Shown: one piece after another, positions 37,918-49,225 of the stretch
Position numbering within the stretch: the first letter of the stretch is position 1
How the letters are laid out: every line of letters begins with the position of its first letter
NCBI GenBank assembly: GCA_026004195.1
Contig: BPIQ01000001.1
Span: forward strand, 779,871 to 843,870
Reading direction: 5' to 3'
DNA length: 64,000 bases
Source: Candidatus Binatia bacterium
Lineage (GTDB): Bacteria; Desulfobacterota; Binatia; HRBIN30; BPIQ01
Position numbers and translations under genes: made by a program
Notes under the pieces: generated by a model
The model's database searches: none
What the model saw: the letters and a program-made list of their open reading frames with translations, nothing else
What the model was told of the DNA's origin: nothing

Positions 37918-39314
37918 CGCCCCGACGGTTCGCCGAGCCGCTCGATTTCTTCTCCCACGACCTTGGAGAGGCGGGCGACGGCGACGTTGTAGTCGTGCAC
38001 GGCTTCGTAGTAGGCGCTCGTGGCCTGCGTGTAGACGACGAGCGCCTCGAACACGTCCTTCGCTTCTCCGACGCCCAGCTCGAACCCGGAGACCGTCCCC
38101 AGCAGAAGGCCGCGCGCCGCCTTTCGTCCCCGTCCCGCCTCCGACAAGCCCGCTCTCGTCTGCAAGGTCTCGAGATAGGCGCGCTTGACGGCGAGCCGGA
38201 TTCCGCTCCGCGCGCCCCGCTTGCGCGCCTCGAGGCTCTCGAGTTCCGCCCGCGCGCGGTCGGCTTCCGCGTCGGCGCGGAAAAAGTCGAGCGGCCAACG
38301 GATCCCGAACGTGGCGCCCGGTAAGTCGAGAAAGTTGAAATCGTCCTTGGCGAACGGACTCAACTGCCGTTCGCGGAACGGAGCGTAACCGTAACGGAAG
38401 CCGCCGGCGACGAAAAACGAGGGCAGGAACTCGCTCCTCGCCATTCGGACCTGCGCCTTTTTCGCCTCGATGCCTTCGACGAGCTGCTTCCATTCGGGAC
38501 TTCGCGAGAGGGCTTCGGCGGCGTACTCCTCGAGACTCTTGAGTTCCGCGACGACGGGCACGAGATTTCGCTCGGCGAGCTCGAATTCGGCTCCCGAGCG
38601 GAATCCGATCGACCGAGCGAGCGCGTCCTTGGAAAGCTCGGCTCCGGCGCGCGCCTTGTGGAGCTCGCGGGCGATGCCCGCGAGCCCCACGCGAAGCTTC
38701 AGGACGTCCGCCTGCGTCACCGTCCCCTCTCCCTCGAGGAGGCGTCTTTCGGCGATCGAAACGGCTTTTTCGAAGTTCCGCTGCACTTCGTCGAGGAGCC
38801 CTGCGACCTGCGAGGAGAGAAGCACCCCGTAGTACTGCTTTTTCACCTCGAAGAGCACCTCGCGCTCTTTCTCGACTCCGCGGGCCTTTTCCCTCTCCAG
38901 CCCGTGCCGAGCGGCCTCCCGACCGGCACGGATCTTCCCCCACGTGAAAAGCGGCTGTACGAACTCGAGCTCGACGCGGGTGAAGGGACCGAGGTCTCCT
39001 TTTTTGGACACGGTGTCGATCGGCGGCTCGTGGACCTGCCCACGCACCGACGGCACGACGCCCGTGATGCTGGTCACGCTGGCCGTGGGGTAGCGTCCCG
39101 CCTCCGCTTCGCGAAGCCGGGCCCGTGCGGCCTCGACGTCCCAACGAAGGGGGGCGAGGTCGGGATGATAGGACCGGGCCCGCTCGAGGCATTCGCGCAG
39201 CGTGAGGCGCGGCACCCCTTCCGGCGGCTGCGCTCCCGCTACCCGGGGGAGGAAAAACCCGCCGAGGAAAACGAGGACGACTCGGGCGAAGTTCTCTGCC
39301 GCGCTCTTCCTCAT
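37911..39314 (-). CDS. TolC-family outer-membrane efflux protein
   Basis: The 467-residue protein has a signal peptide (FARVVLVFLGGFFLPRVAGA). Two repeats of the outer-membrane efflux domain follow: TLRECLERARSYHPDLAPLR opens the first and VEGIEAKKAQVRMARSEFLP the second, with long helices between them. Trimers form the outer-membrane channel of tripartite pumps or type I secretion. ATG 39314 gives the signal peptide; a longer frame to 39491 overlaps the divergent mlaC gene. No membrane-fusion protein or pump gene is adjacent, so the partner is encoded elsewhere. Confidence 0.92.
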   Translation of the reverse strand: MRKSAAENFARVVLVFLGGFFLPRVAGAQPPEGVPRLTLRECLERARSYHPDLAPLRWDVEAARARLREAEAGRYPTASVTSITGVVPSVRGQVHEPPIDTVSKKGDLGPFTRVELEFVQPLFTWGKIRAGREAARHGLEREKARGVEKEREVLFEVKKQYYGVLLSSQVAGLLDEVQRNFEKAVSIAERRLLEGEGTVTQADVLKLRVGLAGIARELHKARAGAELSKDALARSIGFRSGAEFELAERNLVPVVAELKSLEEYAAEALSRSPEWKQLVEGIEAKKAQVRMARSEFLPSFFVAGGFRYGYAPFRERQLSPFAKDDFNFLDLPGATFGIRWPLDFFRADAEADRARAELESLEARKRGARSGIRLAVKRAYLETLQTRAGLSEAGRGRKAARGLLLGTVSGFELGVGEAKDVFEALVVYTQATSAYYEAVHDYNVAVARLSKVVGEEIERLGEPSGRQ

Positions 39315-39378
39315 GCAACTTCCTCCCGCTCGGAACGTTCGTTGACCCGTGGGACACGGACCGATAGCTCTTACCCCG

Positions 39379-39975
39379 ATGCGCTCCCGGCTTCTAGCGT
39401 CCTGCCTGGCTCTGCTGGCCTGCCTCGTTCCGCGGGTCGGCGCGGAGGTCCCCGGCCCGACCGCGACGGTCCGGGAACTGCTGGCGACCATCCGTCAAGT
39501 CAAGGAAAACCCCGCGACCGAAGAGGAGCGCCGCGCCCAGCGCCGTGCCGTCGAGTCCCTCCACCGGCTTCTGGCTTTCTCCGAGGTGGCCCGCTTCGCT
39601 CTCGCCCGCCAGTGGGACACTCTCGGTGCCGCACAGCGAAACGAGTTTCTCGCGCTCTTACGGGAACTCTTCGAGAAAATCGCGTACCCGAAATCCGCGA
39701 GCTTTTTCGAGGATCTCGAAATCGAGTTCGACGGGGAACGAATCGAGGACTCGACGGCCGAGGTATCGACGACCGTCCACCACCCCGAGGAAGGGCTCCT
39801 TTCCATCGACTACCGGCTCAAGAGAGAAGGCGACGCCTGGGTCGTCTACGACATCGTTCTGGACGGCGTGAGCCTCCTCGTCGACCTCCGGAGTCAGATC
39901 CAGAAGGTGCTGCGGGAAGAATCCTACGAGCGGTTGCTCGAACGGATGCGCGAGAAGCTCGCCGAGGCGAAGTGA
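39379..39975 (+). CDS. mlaC: MlaC/Ttg2D-family periplasmic phospholipid-binding protein
   Basis: The 198-residue protein has a signal peptide (LASCLALLACLVPRVGA) and an MlaC fold: LLAFSEVARFALARQWDTL, then FLALLRELFEKIAYPKSASF, and the ligand-groove strands (LSIDYRLKREGDAWVVYDIVLDGVSLLVDLRSQI). MlaC carries phospholipids between the Mla complexes of the two membranes. The remaining mla genes are not in the window. It is divergent from tolC (64-base gap) and 41 bases upstream of lexA. Confidence 0.88.
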   Translation: MRSRLLASCLALLACLVPRVGAEVPGPTATVRELLATIRQVKENPATEEERRAQRRAVESLHRLLAFSEVARFALARQWDTLGAAQRNEFLALLRELFEKIAYPKSASFFEDLEIEFDGERIEDSTAEVSTTVHHPEEGLLSIDYRLKREGDAWVVYDIVLDGVSLLVDLRSQIQKVLREESYERLLERMREKLAEAK

Positions 39976-40016
39976 GGTTGCACTTTCGCCGGATTTTCGC
40001 TAGACGCACCCGTGGG

Positions 40017-40616
40017 ATGTTCGTCACGAAGCGGCAGAAAGAAATCCTCTCCTACGTGGAAAAGCACATCCGCCGACACGGCTACGCGCCGACGATCGAG
40101 GAGATCGGGAGGGCCTTTCGCCTCTCGTCCCCGGCCACGGTCCACAAGCACCTCAGGAACCTCGAGCGGAAAGGGCTCATCCGCCGGAAGTGGAACCACA
40201 GCCGGGCCATCGAGCTCGCCGGGGAGAGCCCGAAGGCGGTGCCGCTCCCCCTTCTCGGCAACGTGGCCGCGGGGCGTCCCATCGAACCCGTCGAGACGGA
40301 CGAGGTCCTGAGCGTCCCCGAGGAATTCCTCGGCCGGCGCCCCACCTACGCTCTCCGAGTGGTCGGCGACTCCATGATCGAGGACGGCATCCTCGACGGG
40401 GATTACCTGATCGTCGAGCAGAGGGAGGAGGCGGACAACGGGAAGACCGTCGTCGCACTCGTCCGCGGGGAGGCCACCGTGAAACGGTTCTACCGCCAGC
40501 CGGACGGTCGGATCCGCCTCGAACCTGCCAACCCCACCATGGAGCCCATCGTGGCTCCCGCCGAAGACGTCGAGCTCCGCGGTGTCGTGATCGGGGTCCT
40601 GCGCCGGTACCGCTGA
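40017..40616 (+). CDS. lexA: LexA repressor, self-cleaving SOS regulator
   Basis: The 199-residue protein has an N-terminal winged helix (TKRQKEILSYVEKHI; PTIEEIGRAFRLSSPATVHKHL). The C-terminal S24 peptidase domain has an Ala-Gly cleavage site in GNVAAGRPIE, Ser in VVGDSMIEDG and Lys in GEATVKRFY. RecA-stimulated self-cleavage lifts repression of DNA-damage genes. The ATG at 40017 lies inside a longer frame and is chosen by family length (about 200). I found no clear canonical SOS box in the 41 bases upstream. hemW follows after 12 bases. Confidence 0.96.
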   Translation: MFVTKRQKEILSYVEKHIRRHGYAPTIEEIGRAFRLSSPATVHKHLRNLERKGLIRRKWNHSRAIELAGESPKAVPLPLLGNVAAGRPIEPVETDEVLSVPEEFLGRRPTYALRVVGDSMIEDGILDGDYLIVEQREEADNGKTVVALVRGEATVKRFYRQPDGRIRLEPANPTMEPIVAPAEDVELRGVVIGVLRRYR

Positions 40617-40628
40617 CGCCGGAGGGCC

Positions 40629-41774
40629 ATGGCCCTGGCCATCTACGTCCACGTTCCTTACTGCCCGGCGAAGTGTCCCTACTGCGACTTCAACGTGAGG
40701 GTCGTGCGCCGGATCCCGGAAGAAGAGTACGTCTCGGCTCTGCTCCGCGAGATCCGGAGCGTGCGCCACGAGTTTTTCGACTTCCCGCCGGAGGTCGTCT
40801 CCGTTTTTTTCGGGGGCGGCACCCCGTCCCTTTTCCACCCCCGCTCTTTCGGACGACTGCTCGACACGATCGCGCGCGAGTTCCGGACCGGCCCGGGGAT
40901 CGAAGTCTCGCTCGAGACCAACCCGGACGGCGTCGACCTCGGCCGTCTGCGGGATTTCCGGCGCGCCGGAATCGGGCGGCTCAGCATCGGCGCGCAGTCC
41001 TTCGACGAAGCGACGCTGCGGGCCCTGGGCCGCTGGCACTCGCCGGCCGAGAACGTCCGGGCCTTCGGCCTCGCCCGCGCCGCCGGGTTCGAGAACGTGA
41101 ACCTCGATCTCATCTTCGGTGTCCCCGGACAGTCGCTCGCTTCCTGGTCCGAGGATCTCGCCACGGCCTCGGGACTCCGTCCGGAGCACGTATCCACGTA
41201 CGGGCTCACCTACGAGCCCCGCACGGCCTTCGGGCGGCGGCGAGCGAAGGGCGAACTCGTTCCGCTCGGCGAGGAAGAAGAGCGGCGGCTCTACGATCTC
41301 GCCCGCGAGCGACTTCTCCACGCGGGGTACGTCGCCTACGAGCTTTCCAACTTCGCCTTGCCGGGCCGGCAATGCCTCCACAACCGGCACGTCTGGGGCG
41401 GGGGAAGCTATCTCGGCTTCGGCGCGGGAGCCCACTCCTACGTCCGCCGCGCGTGGGGCGTACGGTGGGAAAACGTGCGCCCTCCCGCCGCATACGAGAG
41501 GGCCGTCCGCGAGCGTGGCCACGCGCGCGCCCGCACGTCCGTCCTGCGCCGGGAACAGGCGATGATCGAGCGGATTTTACTCGGCCTCCGGCGCGAGACG
41601 GGAATCGACCGGACCCGGTTCGCGCGGGAGTTCGGCTGGCCCCTCGAGCTCGCCTTCCCGAGAATCCGCACCCTCGTGGCCTCGGGCCACCTGGCACCCA
41701 CCCCGAACGGCTACCGGCTGGCCGAGCGGGCCAAGGCGGTGGCGGATTCCGTCCTCGAGACCCTCGTGGCGTGA
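40629..41774 (+). CDS. hemW: HemW-type radical SAM protein (coproporphyrinogen III oxidase-like)
   Basis: The 381-residue protein starts MALAIYVHVPYCPAKCPYCD with the CxxxCxxC cluster motif followed by DFNV, then FFGGGTPSLF, ETNPDGVD, RLSIGAQSFDE and the HemW-like C-terminal domain ending near residue 380. HemW proteins bind and deliver heme; older annotation calls them oxygen-independent coproporphyrinogen oxidases. The CPYCDF context with no extra N-terminal domain favours HemW over HemN. It is 12 bases downstream of lexA and convergent with ahcY. Confidence 0.92.
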   Translation: MALAIYVHVPYCPAKCPYCDFNVRVVRRIPEEEYVSALLREIRSVRHEFFDFPPEVVSVFFGGGTPSLFHPRSFGRLLDTIAREFRTGPGIEVSLETNPDGVDLGRLRDFRRAGIGRLSIGAQSFDEATLRALGRWHSPAENVRAFGLARAAGFENVNLDLIFGVPGQSLASWSEDLATASGLRPEHVSTYGLTYEPRTAFGRRRAKGELVPLGEEEERRLYDLARERLLHAGYVAYELSNFALPGRQCLHNRHVWGGGSYLGFGAGAHSYVRRAWGVRWENVRPPAAYERAVRERGHARARTSVLRREQAMIERILLGLRRETGIDRTRFAREFGWPLELAFPRIRTLVASGHLAPTPNGYRLAERAKAVADSVLETLVA

Positions 41775-41813
41775 CCCACCCTTCCCGCGTGCGCGGGGGT
41801 GCCGCGCCCGGAC

Positions 41814-41835
41814 GCGGGGCGAACGTCCGCCCCGC
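41814..41835. terminator. GC-rich hairpin between convergent hemW and ahcY
   Basis: GCGGGGCG (41814-41821) pairs perfectly with CGCCCCGC (41828-41835) around a six-base loop. A smaller CCCGCG/CGCGGG hairpin lies just upstream near 41784-41797. There is no T tract on either side, so an intrinsic terminator is not certain. The position in the 64-base gap between two convergent genes suggests a transcription-end signal working in both directions. Confidence 0.4.
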
Positions 41836-41838
41836 CGC

Positions 41839-44351
<2,513 letters not shown>

Positions 44352-44420
44352 CGGAACGTCCTCTGGGAGCGGGGTGTTCAGGGGCAAAATCGCACTCTTA
44401 CCCGGCGAAAGCAAGGCCCC

Positions 44421-44705
44421 TCATTCGGGCTCGTGGAAGCGGGCCGCGATCAGAGCGCCGATGGCTTCGACCGCTTCCTGCGCGTCGGGTCCTTCGGCGA
44501 TGACCTCCACCGCACTCCCCTGCGTGGCCGCGAGCATCATGAGCTCGAGCACGCTCTTGCCGTTCACCGCCTTGCCGTCCTTCGAAAGACGAATCTCGGA
44601 CTCGAAGCGATTCGCGAGCTGAACGAGCTGCACCGCCGCACGGGCGTGGAGCCCGAGCCGGTTGCGGATCTCGAAGGTCCGCCGCACCGCCCCCTCGTTG
44701 CCCAT
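44421..44705 (-). CDS. ptsO: HPr-family phosphocarrier protein (NPr-like)
   Basis: The 94-residue protein has the HPr fold with the phosphorylated His in NRLGLHARAAVQLVQ and the conserved Ser region GKSVLELMMLAA. In nitrogen-type phosphotransferase systems NPr passes phosphate from PtsP to PtsN. Its place next to ptsN and rpoN supports the NPr reading rather than a sugar-transport HPr. rapZ, often found between ptsN and ptsO, is absent here. The gap to ptsN is 51 bases. Confidence 0.9.
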   Translation of the reverse strand: MGNEGAVRRTFEIRNRLGLHARAAVQLVQLANRFESEIRLSKDGKAVNGKSVLELMMLAATQGSAVEVIAEGPDAQEAVEAIGALIAARFHEPE

Positions 44706-44756
44706 CTCCGTCTTCCCCGGGAGCCTCGGCCGAGACCACGGGCGAGCCGACCGTGC

Positions 44757-45218
44757 TCACAGTTTCTCCTCCTGCGCCCGGATCAGTTCGTAGAGCGCCT
44801 CCGCGTTCTCGGCCTCGAGCAGTCGCGCGCGGAACTCCGCGTCCTTGAAAAGGCGGGAAATCCTCGCGAGAGCCTTCAGGTGCATCCCGGCCGAGTCCTC
44901 GGGCGCCACGAGCAGAAAGAAAAGACGCGTGGGCTTCTCGTCGAGCGACTCGAAGTCCACCCCCTGCAGGTGACGACCGAACACGCCGCGCACCCCCTCG
45001 AGGTCCGGGAGCTTGCCGTGGGGGATCGCGATGCCGTCCCCGATCGCCGTGCTCCCGAGCCGCTCCCGCTCCTCGAGGACGCGGAGGAGTCGCTCCGGGT
45101 CGACACCGCCGTACACCTCCGCCAGGCGAGCCGCGAGCTCGCGGAGCACCTCGCGCTTGTTCGTCGCCCGCAACGAAGGGACGATCGCCTCCGGCCGCAA
45201 GAAGTCGACGACTCTCAT
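44757..45218 (-). CDS. ptsN: Nitrogen-type phosphotransferase EIIA protein
   Basis: From ATG 45218 the 153-residue protein starts MRVVDFLRPEAIVPSLRATN. It has the phospho-His in GDGIAIPHGKLPDLEGV, the hallmark of EIIA of the nitrogen PTS, and the C-terminal LARISRLFKDAEFRARLLEA. It regulates processes such as potassium uptake and stress responses rather than sugar transport. It is 17 bases downstream of hpf, in the conserved rpoN-hpf-ptsN order. Confidence 0.94.
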   Translation of the reverse strand: MRVVDFLRPEAIVPSLRATNKREVLRELAARLAEVYGGVDPERLLRVLEERERLGSTAIGDGIAIPHGKLPDLEGVRGVFGRHLQGVDFESLDEKPTRLFFLLVAPEDSAGMHLKALARISRLFKDAEFRARLLEAENAEALYELIRAQEEKL

Positions 45219-45235
45219 GGTCCGACCACCGTGCT

Positions 45236-45751
45236 TCAAGACTCGGCCGCTTCGAGGAGGCCGAACCGCCCGTTCCGTTTGCGGTAGAGGACGCAAAGGT
45301 TCTCGGAATCCGCGTCGCGGAACAGCAGGAACTCCACCTTGGCCTTGCGGAGCTGCTCGACGGCCTCGTCCACGGACATGGGTTTCACGGCTACCCGTTC
45401 GGCCAGAACGACGGGCTCCCCGCCGGGAACGCCCGACCCGTGGTCGCCGGCACGCACCACGTGCTTGTGGTCCTTGCGCCGTCCCGCGAGTTTTTTCGCC
45501 TGACGTTCGAGCTTGTCGAGCGCGAGGTCCACGGCCGCGTAAAGATCGTCGGTCACTTCGGCGGCCGTGAGGTCCCGTCCCCGGGCGTGCACGCTGATTT
45601 CGGCCTTGTGCTCGCGCTTTTCCACCGAAAGAACGACGTGGGCGGACGAAACCCTGGGCAGGTATTTGCCGAGCCGCGCGAGTTTCTGTTCCGCGTACTG
45701 CCGCAGCGCGAGACTCGGGTTCACGTGGCGAAACGTGACGGAAACTTGCAT
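45236..45751 (-). CDS. hpf: Long-form ribosome hibernation promoting factor
   Basis: The 171-residue protein has the N-terminal ribosome-binding domain (VSVTFRHVNPSLALRQYAEQ; HKAEISVHARGRDLTAAEV) and a C-terminal dimerisation tail (VKPMSVDEAVEQLRKAKVEFLLFRD). This tail marks the long form that joins two ribosomes into inactive 100S dimers in stationary phase. It is 36 bases downstream of rpoN and 17 bases upstream of ptsN. Confidence 0.95.
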   Translation of the reverse strand: MQVSVTFRHVNPSLALRQYAEQKLARLGKYLPRVSSAHVVLSVEKREHKAEISVHARGRDLTAAEVTDDLYAAVDLALDKLERQAKKLAGRRKDHKHVVRAGDHGSGVPGGEPVVLAERVAVKPMSVDEAVEQLRKAKVEFLLFRDADSENLCVLYRKRNGRFGLLEAAES

Positions 45752-45787
45752 GACCGATCCTTCCTTTCTACCGGGTGGCCGGCGCTC

Positions 45788-47245
45788 TCAGGAGCGGCGT
45801 CGCTTCGACGACGGCAGAATCCCCATGAGCTCCCGGTACTTCGCGACCGTCCGGCGGGCGATGTCCACGTTTTCTCCGGCCAGGATGCGGGCGATCTGCT
45901 GGTCGCTCAAGGGGTTCCGCGGGTCTTCTCGCGCGATGATTTCGCGGATGCGTTCCTTGACGCTCTCGGCGGAGACCTCGTCCCGGCCGTCGCCGCTCCT
46001 GAGACTGGACGTGAAAAAGTACTTGAGTTCGAAAATGCCCTGGGGCGTGTGCATGTACTTGTTGGCGGTGGCGCGACTCACGGTCGATTCGTGCATGCCG
46101 ATGTCCGCGGCGACGTCCTTCAGCACCATCGGCCGCAGGTAGGCCACGCCGCGCTCGAGGAAGTCCTTCTGGAACTTCACGATGCTCTGCGCGACCAGGT
46201 AGAGGGTACGCTGCCGTTGCTGGATGCTCTTGATGAGCCACTGTGCGGAGCGCAGCTTCTCCTGGATGAAGCGTTTGGCTTCCGCGGGTCCGTCCTGCGC
46301 GAGGACACGCCGGTAGTAGGAACTCACGCGCAACCGGGGCAGGCCGTCCTCGTTGAGGACCACGACGTACTCGTCTCCGACCTTGTGGACGTAGACGTCC
46401 GGCGTGATGTACCGGACGTCCCCTTCGCCGAAGTTCCGCCCGGGCTTCGGCTCGAGGGAAGCGATCGAGTGCGCGGCTTCGACCACCTCCTCCACGGTCG
46501 CTCCGGTCTCCCGGGCGATGCGGTCGTACCGCTTCGCTTCGAGCAGGTCGAGGTGCTCCCGGACGATCCGGTCGGCCAGGGAGCCTTCGAGCCCGGAAGC
46601 CCGCAGCTGCAGCAGCAAGCATTCGCGGAGGTTGCGCGCTCCGACACCGGGCGGGTCGAGGCTCTGGACGCGCTCGAGGGCGCGCTCGACGACTTCGAGG
46701 TCCTGCCGGCTCTGGAAGGCGATGTCCTCGGTGGAACTCTGGAGATAGCCGTTCTTGTCCAGGTTGCCGAGGATCAGGCTCACGGCCGCTTCTTCGGCCT
46801 CGTCGAGATGCTGCATGCGGAGCTGCTCGAGAAGGTAGTCCGTGAGCGAGGGACTCCGCACCAGGAGGTTTTCCAGGGCGTTGCGCGAGTCGTCTTCCGG
46901 CTCGGGGAGCGGCCCCGCGGCCCCCTGCCAGTCGTTCGCGTAGTTCTCGAGGTAGTCGCGCCAGTCGATACCCCCGAGACCGTCGTCCGGACGAACCTCG
47001 CTCGCACCCTCGGCAGACGCCTCCGGAAACTCCTCCGCGTCTCCCTCCCTGTTCTCCTCCGGCGCTCCGTCCGACCGGAGCTCCTCGGGACCTTCTTCCA
47101 GCACGGGGTTTTCCGCCAGCTCCTCGTCGATGAGCTGTTCGAGCTCGGCGCGCGAGATCTGCAGGATCTTGATCGCCTGCCGCAACTGCGGCGTCATGAC
47201 GAGTTGCTGGCTCAGCTTCTGATGGAGTTTCGTCTCGAGTGCCAT
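45788..47245 (-). CDS. rpoN: RNA polymerase sigma-54 factor
   Basis: The 485-residue protein starts with the activator-interacting region (ALETKLHQKLSQQLVMTPQLRQAI). An acidic middle follows, then the core-binding region, a helix-turn-helix segment (ESTVSRATANKYMHTPQGIFELKYFF) and the C-terminal RpoN box ARRTVAKYRE, which reads the -24 element. It directs transcription that needs AAA+ activators. No sigma-54 activator of that kind is encoded in the window; the NtrX-like receiver here has lost its AAA+ domain. It follows lptB after 9 bases. Confidence 0.97.
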   Translation of the reverse strand: MALETKLHQKLSQQLVMTPQLRQAIKILQISRAELEQLIDEELAENPVLEEGPEELRSDGAPEENREGDAEEFPEASAEGASEVRPDDGLGGIDWRDYLENYANDWQGAAGPLPEPEDDSRNALENLLVRSPSLTDYLLEQLRMQHLDEAEEAAVSLILGNLDKNGYLQSSTEDIAFQSRQDLEVVERALERVQSLDPPGVGARNLRECLLLQLRASGLEGSLADRIVREHLDLLEAKRYDRIARETGATVEEVVEAAHSIASLEPKPGRNFGEGDVRYITPDVYVHKVGDEYVVVLNEDGLPRLRVSSYYRRVLAQDGPAEAKRFIQEKLRSAQWLIKSIQQRQRTLYLVAQSIVKFQKDFLERGVAYLRPMVLKDVAADIGMHESTVSRATANKYMHTPQGIFELKYFFTSSLRSGDGRDEVSAESVKERIREIIAREDPRNPLSDQQIARILAGENVDIARRTVAKYRELMGILPSSKRRRS

Positions 47246-47254
47246 GGCGGACCC

Positions 47255-47989
47255 CTACAGTGAAAACCGCTCGCCCAGATAGGTCTCGCGGGCGCGGTGA
47301 CTCGCCGCGATCGCTTCGGGCGTGCCCTCCTCGAGAACGGTACCCTGGGCGAGAATGTACGCGCGATCGCAGATCCCGAGCGTTTCTCGGACGTTGTGGT
47401 CGGTGATCAGGATTCCGATCCCCTGCTCCCGCAGCCGGGCCACGATGTTCTGGATCTCCAGGACGGCGATCGGGTCGATGCCCGCGAAGGGTTCGTCGAG
47501 CAGGAGAAACCTCGGACGCAGGACCAGGGCTCGCGTGATTTCGACCCTGCGGCGCTCGCCTCCCGAGAGAGCGTCGGCTCGAACTTTGGCGAGGTGGCTC
47601 AGGTCGAGTTCCTCGAGGAGAGCCGAGAGCCGCTCGCGCCGCTCGGCCGCCGAGAGCGGCAGCGTCTCGAGAATGGCCAGAAGATTCTCCTCGACGGTGA
47701 GTTTCCGGAATACCGAGGGTTCTTGGGGCAAGTAGCTCACGCCGCGCCTGGCCCTCTTGTACATGGGCTCTCGGGTGATCTCGTCTTCGTCGAGGAAAAC
47801 GGCGCCCGCATCCGGCCTCACGAGTCCCACGATGGTGTAGAAGGTCGTCGTCTTTCCCGCTCCGTTGGGACCCAGAAGACCGACCACTTCGCCGCTCCGA
47901 ACCTCGACCGTGACGCCGTTGAGCACGTCCTTTCCGCCCAGTTTCTTGAAGATCCGTTCGGCGCGCAGAACGCCCTTTTTCGTGCTCAT
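47255..47989 (-). CDS. lptB: Lipopolysaccharide export ATPase LptB
   Basis: The 244-residue ABC ATPase has Walker A GLLGPNGAGKTTTFY, the signature LSGGERRRVEI, Walker B FLLLDEPFAGIDP and the switch His in ITDHNVRETL. Together with LptF/LptG it powers extraction of lipopolysaccharide from the inner membrane. The lptF and lptG genes are not in the window. Its ATG overlaps the lptA stop by 4 bases. The lptC-lptA-lptB-rpoN order identifies it beyond the general ABC family. Confidence 0.95.
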   Translation of the reverse strand: MSTKKGVLRAERIFKKLGGKDVLNGVTVEVRSGEVVGLLGPNGAGKTTTFYTIVGLVRPDAGAVFLDEDEITREPMYKRARRGVSYLPQEPSVFRKLTVEENLLAILETLPLSAAERRERLSALLEELDLSHLAKVRADALSGGERRRVEITRALVLRPRFLLLDEPFAGIDPIAVLEIQNIVARLREQGIGILITDHNVRETLGICDRAYILAQGTVLEEGTPEAIAASHRARETYLGERFSL

Positions 47990-48537
47990 CGCGTCGTTCT
48001 CGCCGCGTCGGTGGGTGGGACGAACACCGCCCGGACCCTCCCTTTCCCACCCCGCACGACGCTCCGGCCCGAGTCGAGCTCGACCACGACTTCGTCGCCG
48101 TCCACCCGGTTCGGACCTTCCAAAAGCCGTGCCTCGCCGCGCAAGACCAAAACCCGCTCTCGTCTGCGGAACTCCGCTTCCCGTGCCTCGGCCTTGCGCC
48201 CTCCCTGCTCGAGGACCACGCCACCGGTCGCCCGGAGCCTCACGATCTCGAAGCGGTCCGTCCCGTCGAGGGAGCCCTGGAAATCCACGCTAAGCTTGTC
48301 GCTCCGCAGGACGAGATTCCCCTGCCGTAGAACCACGTCGCCCCGGTACTCGAGCCGGCGCGCCTCCGGATCCAATTCCGCCTCTTGCGCCTCGACGACG
48401 ACCGGCTCCCCCTCGACCAAACCCAGCCCCCCGGAGACCCCGCCTTCCCCGTGCCGCGCCGCTCCCGACGTCGGCGGCGCCGGAGAGGCGAGAAGCAGGA
48501 GGCAGAGAAGAACGGGCACGGCGCCTTCACGGAACAT
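47986..48537 (-). CDS. lptA: Lipopolysaccharide transport periplasmic protein LptA
   Basis: The 183-residue protein has a signal peptide (GAVPVLLCLLLLASPAPPT) and an OstA/LptA beta-jellyroll (VVVEAQEAELDPEARRLEYRGDVVLRQG; LSVDFQG). LptA forms the periplasmic bridge that carries lipopolysaccharide to the outer membrane. It overlaps lptC by 11 bases and lptB by 4. Length is typical (about 180). Confidence 0.9.
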   Translation of the reverse strand: MFREGAVPVLLCLLLLASPAPPTSGAARHGEGGVSGGLGLVEGEPVVVEAQEAELDPEARRLEYRGDVVLRQGNLVLRSDKLSVDFQGSLDGTDRFEIVRLRATGGVVLEQGGRKAEAREAEFRRRERVLVLRGEARLLEGPNRVDGDEVVVELDSGRSVVRGGKGRVRAVFVPPTDAARTTR

Positions 48538-49117
48538 GGGCCGCTCCCCCGTCGGGTCCCAGCACCGTCCGCACGCCGTCTCGAAAACGCAGCCGCCGTG
48601 TTTCGAGGTTCAGTTCCACCCGCTTCGCGTCGGCGCGGAACTCCGGGGCCCGGAACTCGACCCCTCCCACGGCGACCACGACGCCGCGGCCCCGGTCGTA
48701 CCGTGCATCCCGCGCGTAGAGCTCACAGCCGGGTATTCGAACCTCCACGTCCCCGGAGACGGTCGCCCCGTGCAACTCCTTTTCGTCCAGAAAGACCCTC
48801 GCCTCCCGGCCCCGGATGCTCACGCTCCCGCCGTTCTCGAGATAGACGATCACCGAGGGCTCGACGACGTCCACGCGGCCTTCGCGGTCGAAATATCTCG
48901 CCTCTTTCGCCTCCACTTCCCACTGCCGCCTTCCGTCTTTCCACTGCAAGCGGTGGAATTCTTCGATTCTCTGCGACACCTCCGGGCGGAAATCGAAACT
49001 GCCGGGTTGCCCCTCCTCGTGCTGTTGTTTCCAGACTCTCGCCAGAACGAAACCCAACCCTGCCACCGAAACGAACATGCACAGGAACACCGCGATTCGC
49101 AGCGGGGCTTTCGTCAT
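48527..49117 (-). CDS. lptC: Lipopolysaccharide export protein LptC
   Basis: From ATG 49117 the 196-residue protein has one membrane anchor (IAVFLCMFVSVAGLGFVLA) and an LptC beta-domain (WKDGRRQWEVEAKEARYFD; VVEPSVIVYLENGG; SVSIRGREARVF). LptC takes lipopolysaccharide from LptB2FG and hands it to LptA. It is the first gene of the long minus-strand operon to ahcY and is divergent from pcs, with 108 bases between them. In many relatives kdsC lies just upstream of lptC; here it is missing. Confidence 0.88.
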   Translation of the reverse strand: MTKAPLRIAVFLCMFVSVAGLGFVLARVWKQQHEEGQPGSFDFRPEVSQRIEEFHRLQWKDGRRQWEVEAKEARYFDREGRVDVVEPSVIVYLENGGSVSIRGREARVFLDEKELHGATVSGDVEVRIPGCELYARDARYDRGRGVVVAVGGVEFRAPEFRADAKRVELNLETRRLRFRDGVRTVLGPDGGAAHVP

Positions 49118-49225
49118 CCGTAGCGGGCCGCCCGAAGCCGGCCCTGATCGGAACCTACCACCGCCGAACCGCGGAGTAAAGTTGCGCTTGCCGACCCGAT
49201 CGAAGCCTGTTACCAGCTCGCCACG

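Noticed and set aside
39976-40016. SOS box in front of lexA
   Set aside because: Neither CTGT-N8-ACAG nor GAAC-N4-GTTC is present in the 41-base spacer. The organism may use a different LexA site or an upstream promoter.
44352-44420. SAM or SAH riboswitch upstream of metK-ahcY
   Set aside because: The spacer is only 69 bases and I could not fold it into a recognised SAM or SAH aptamer.
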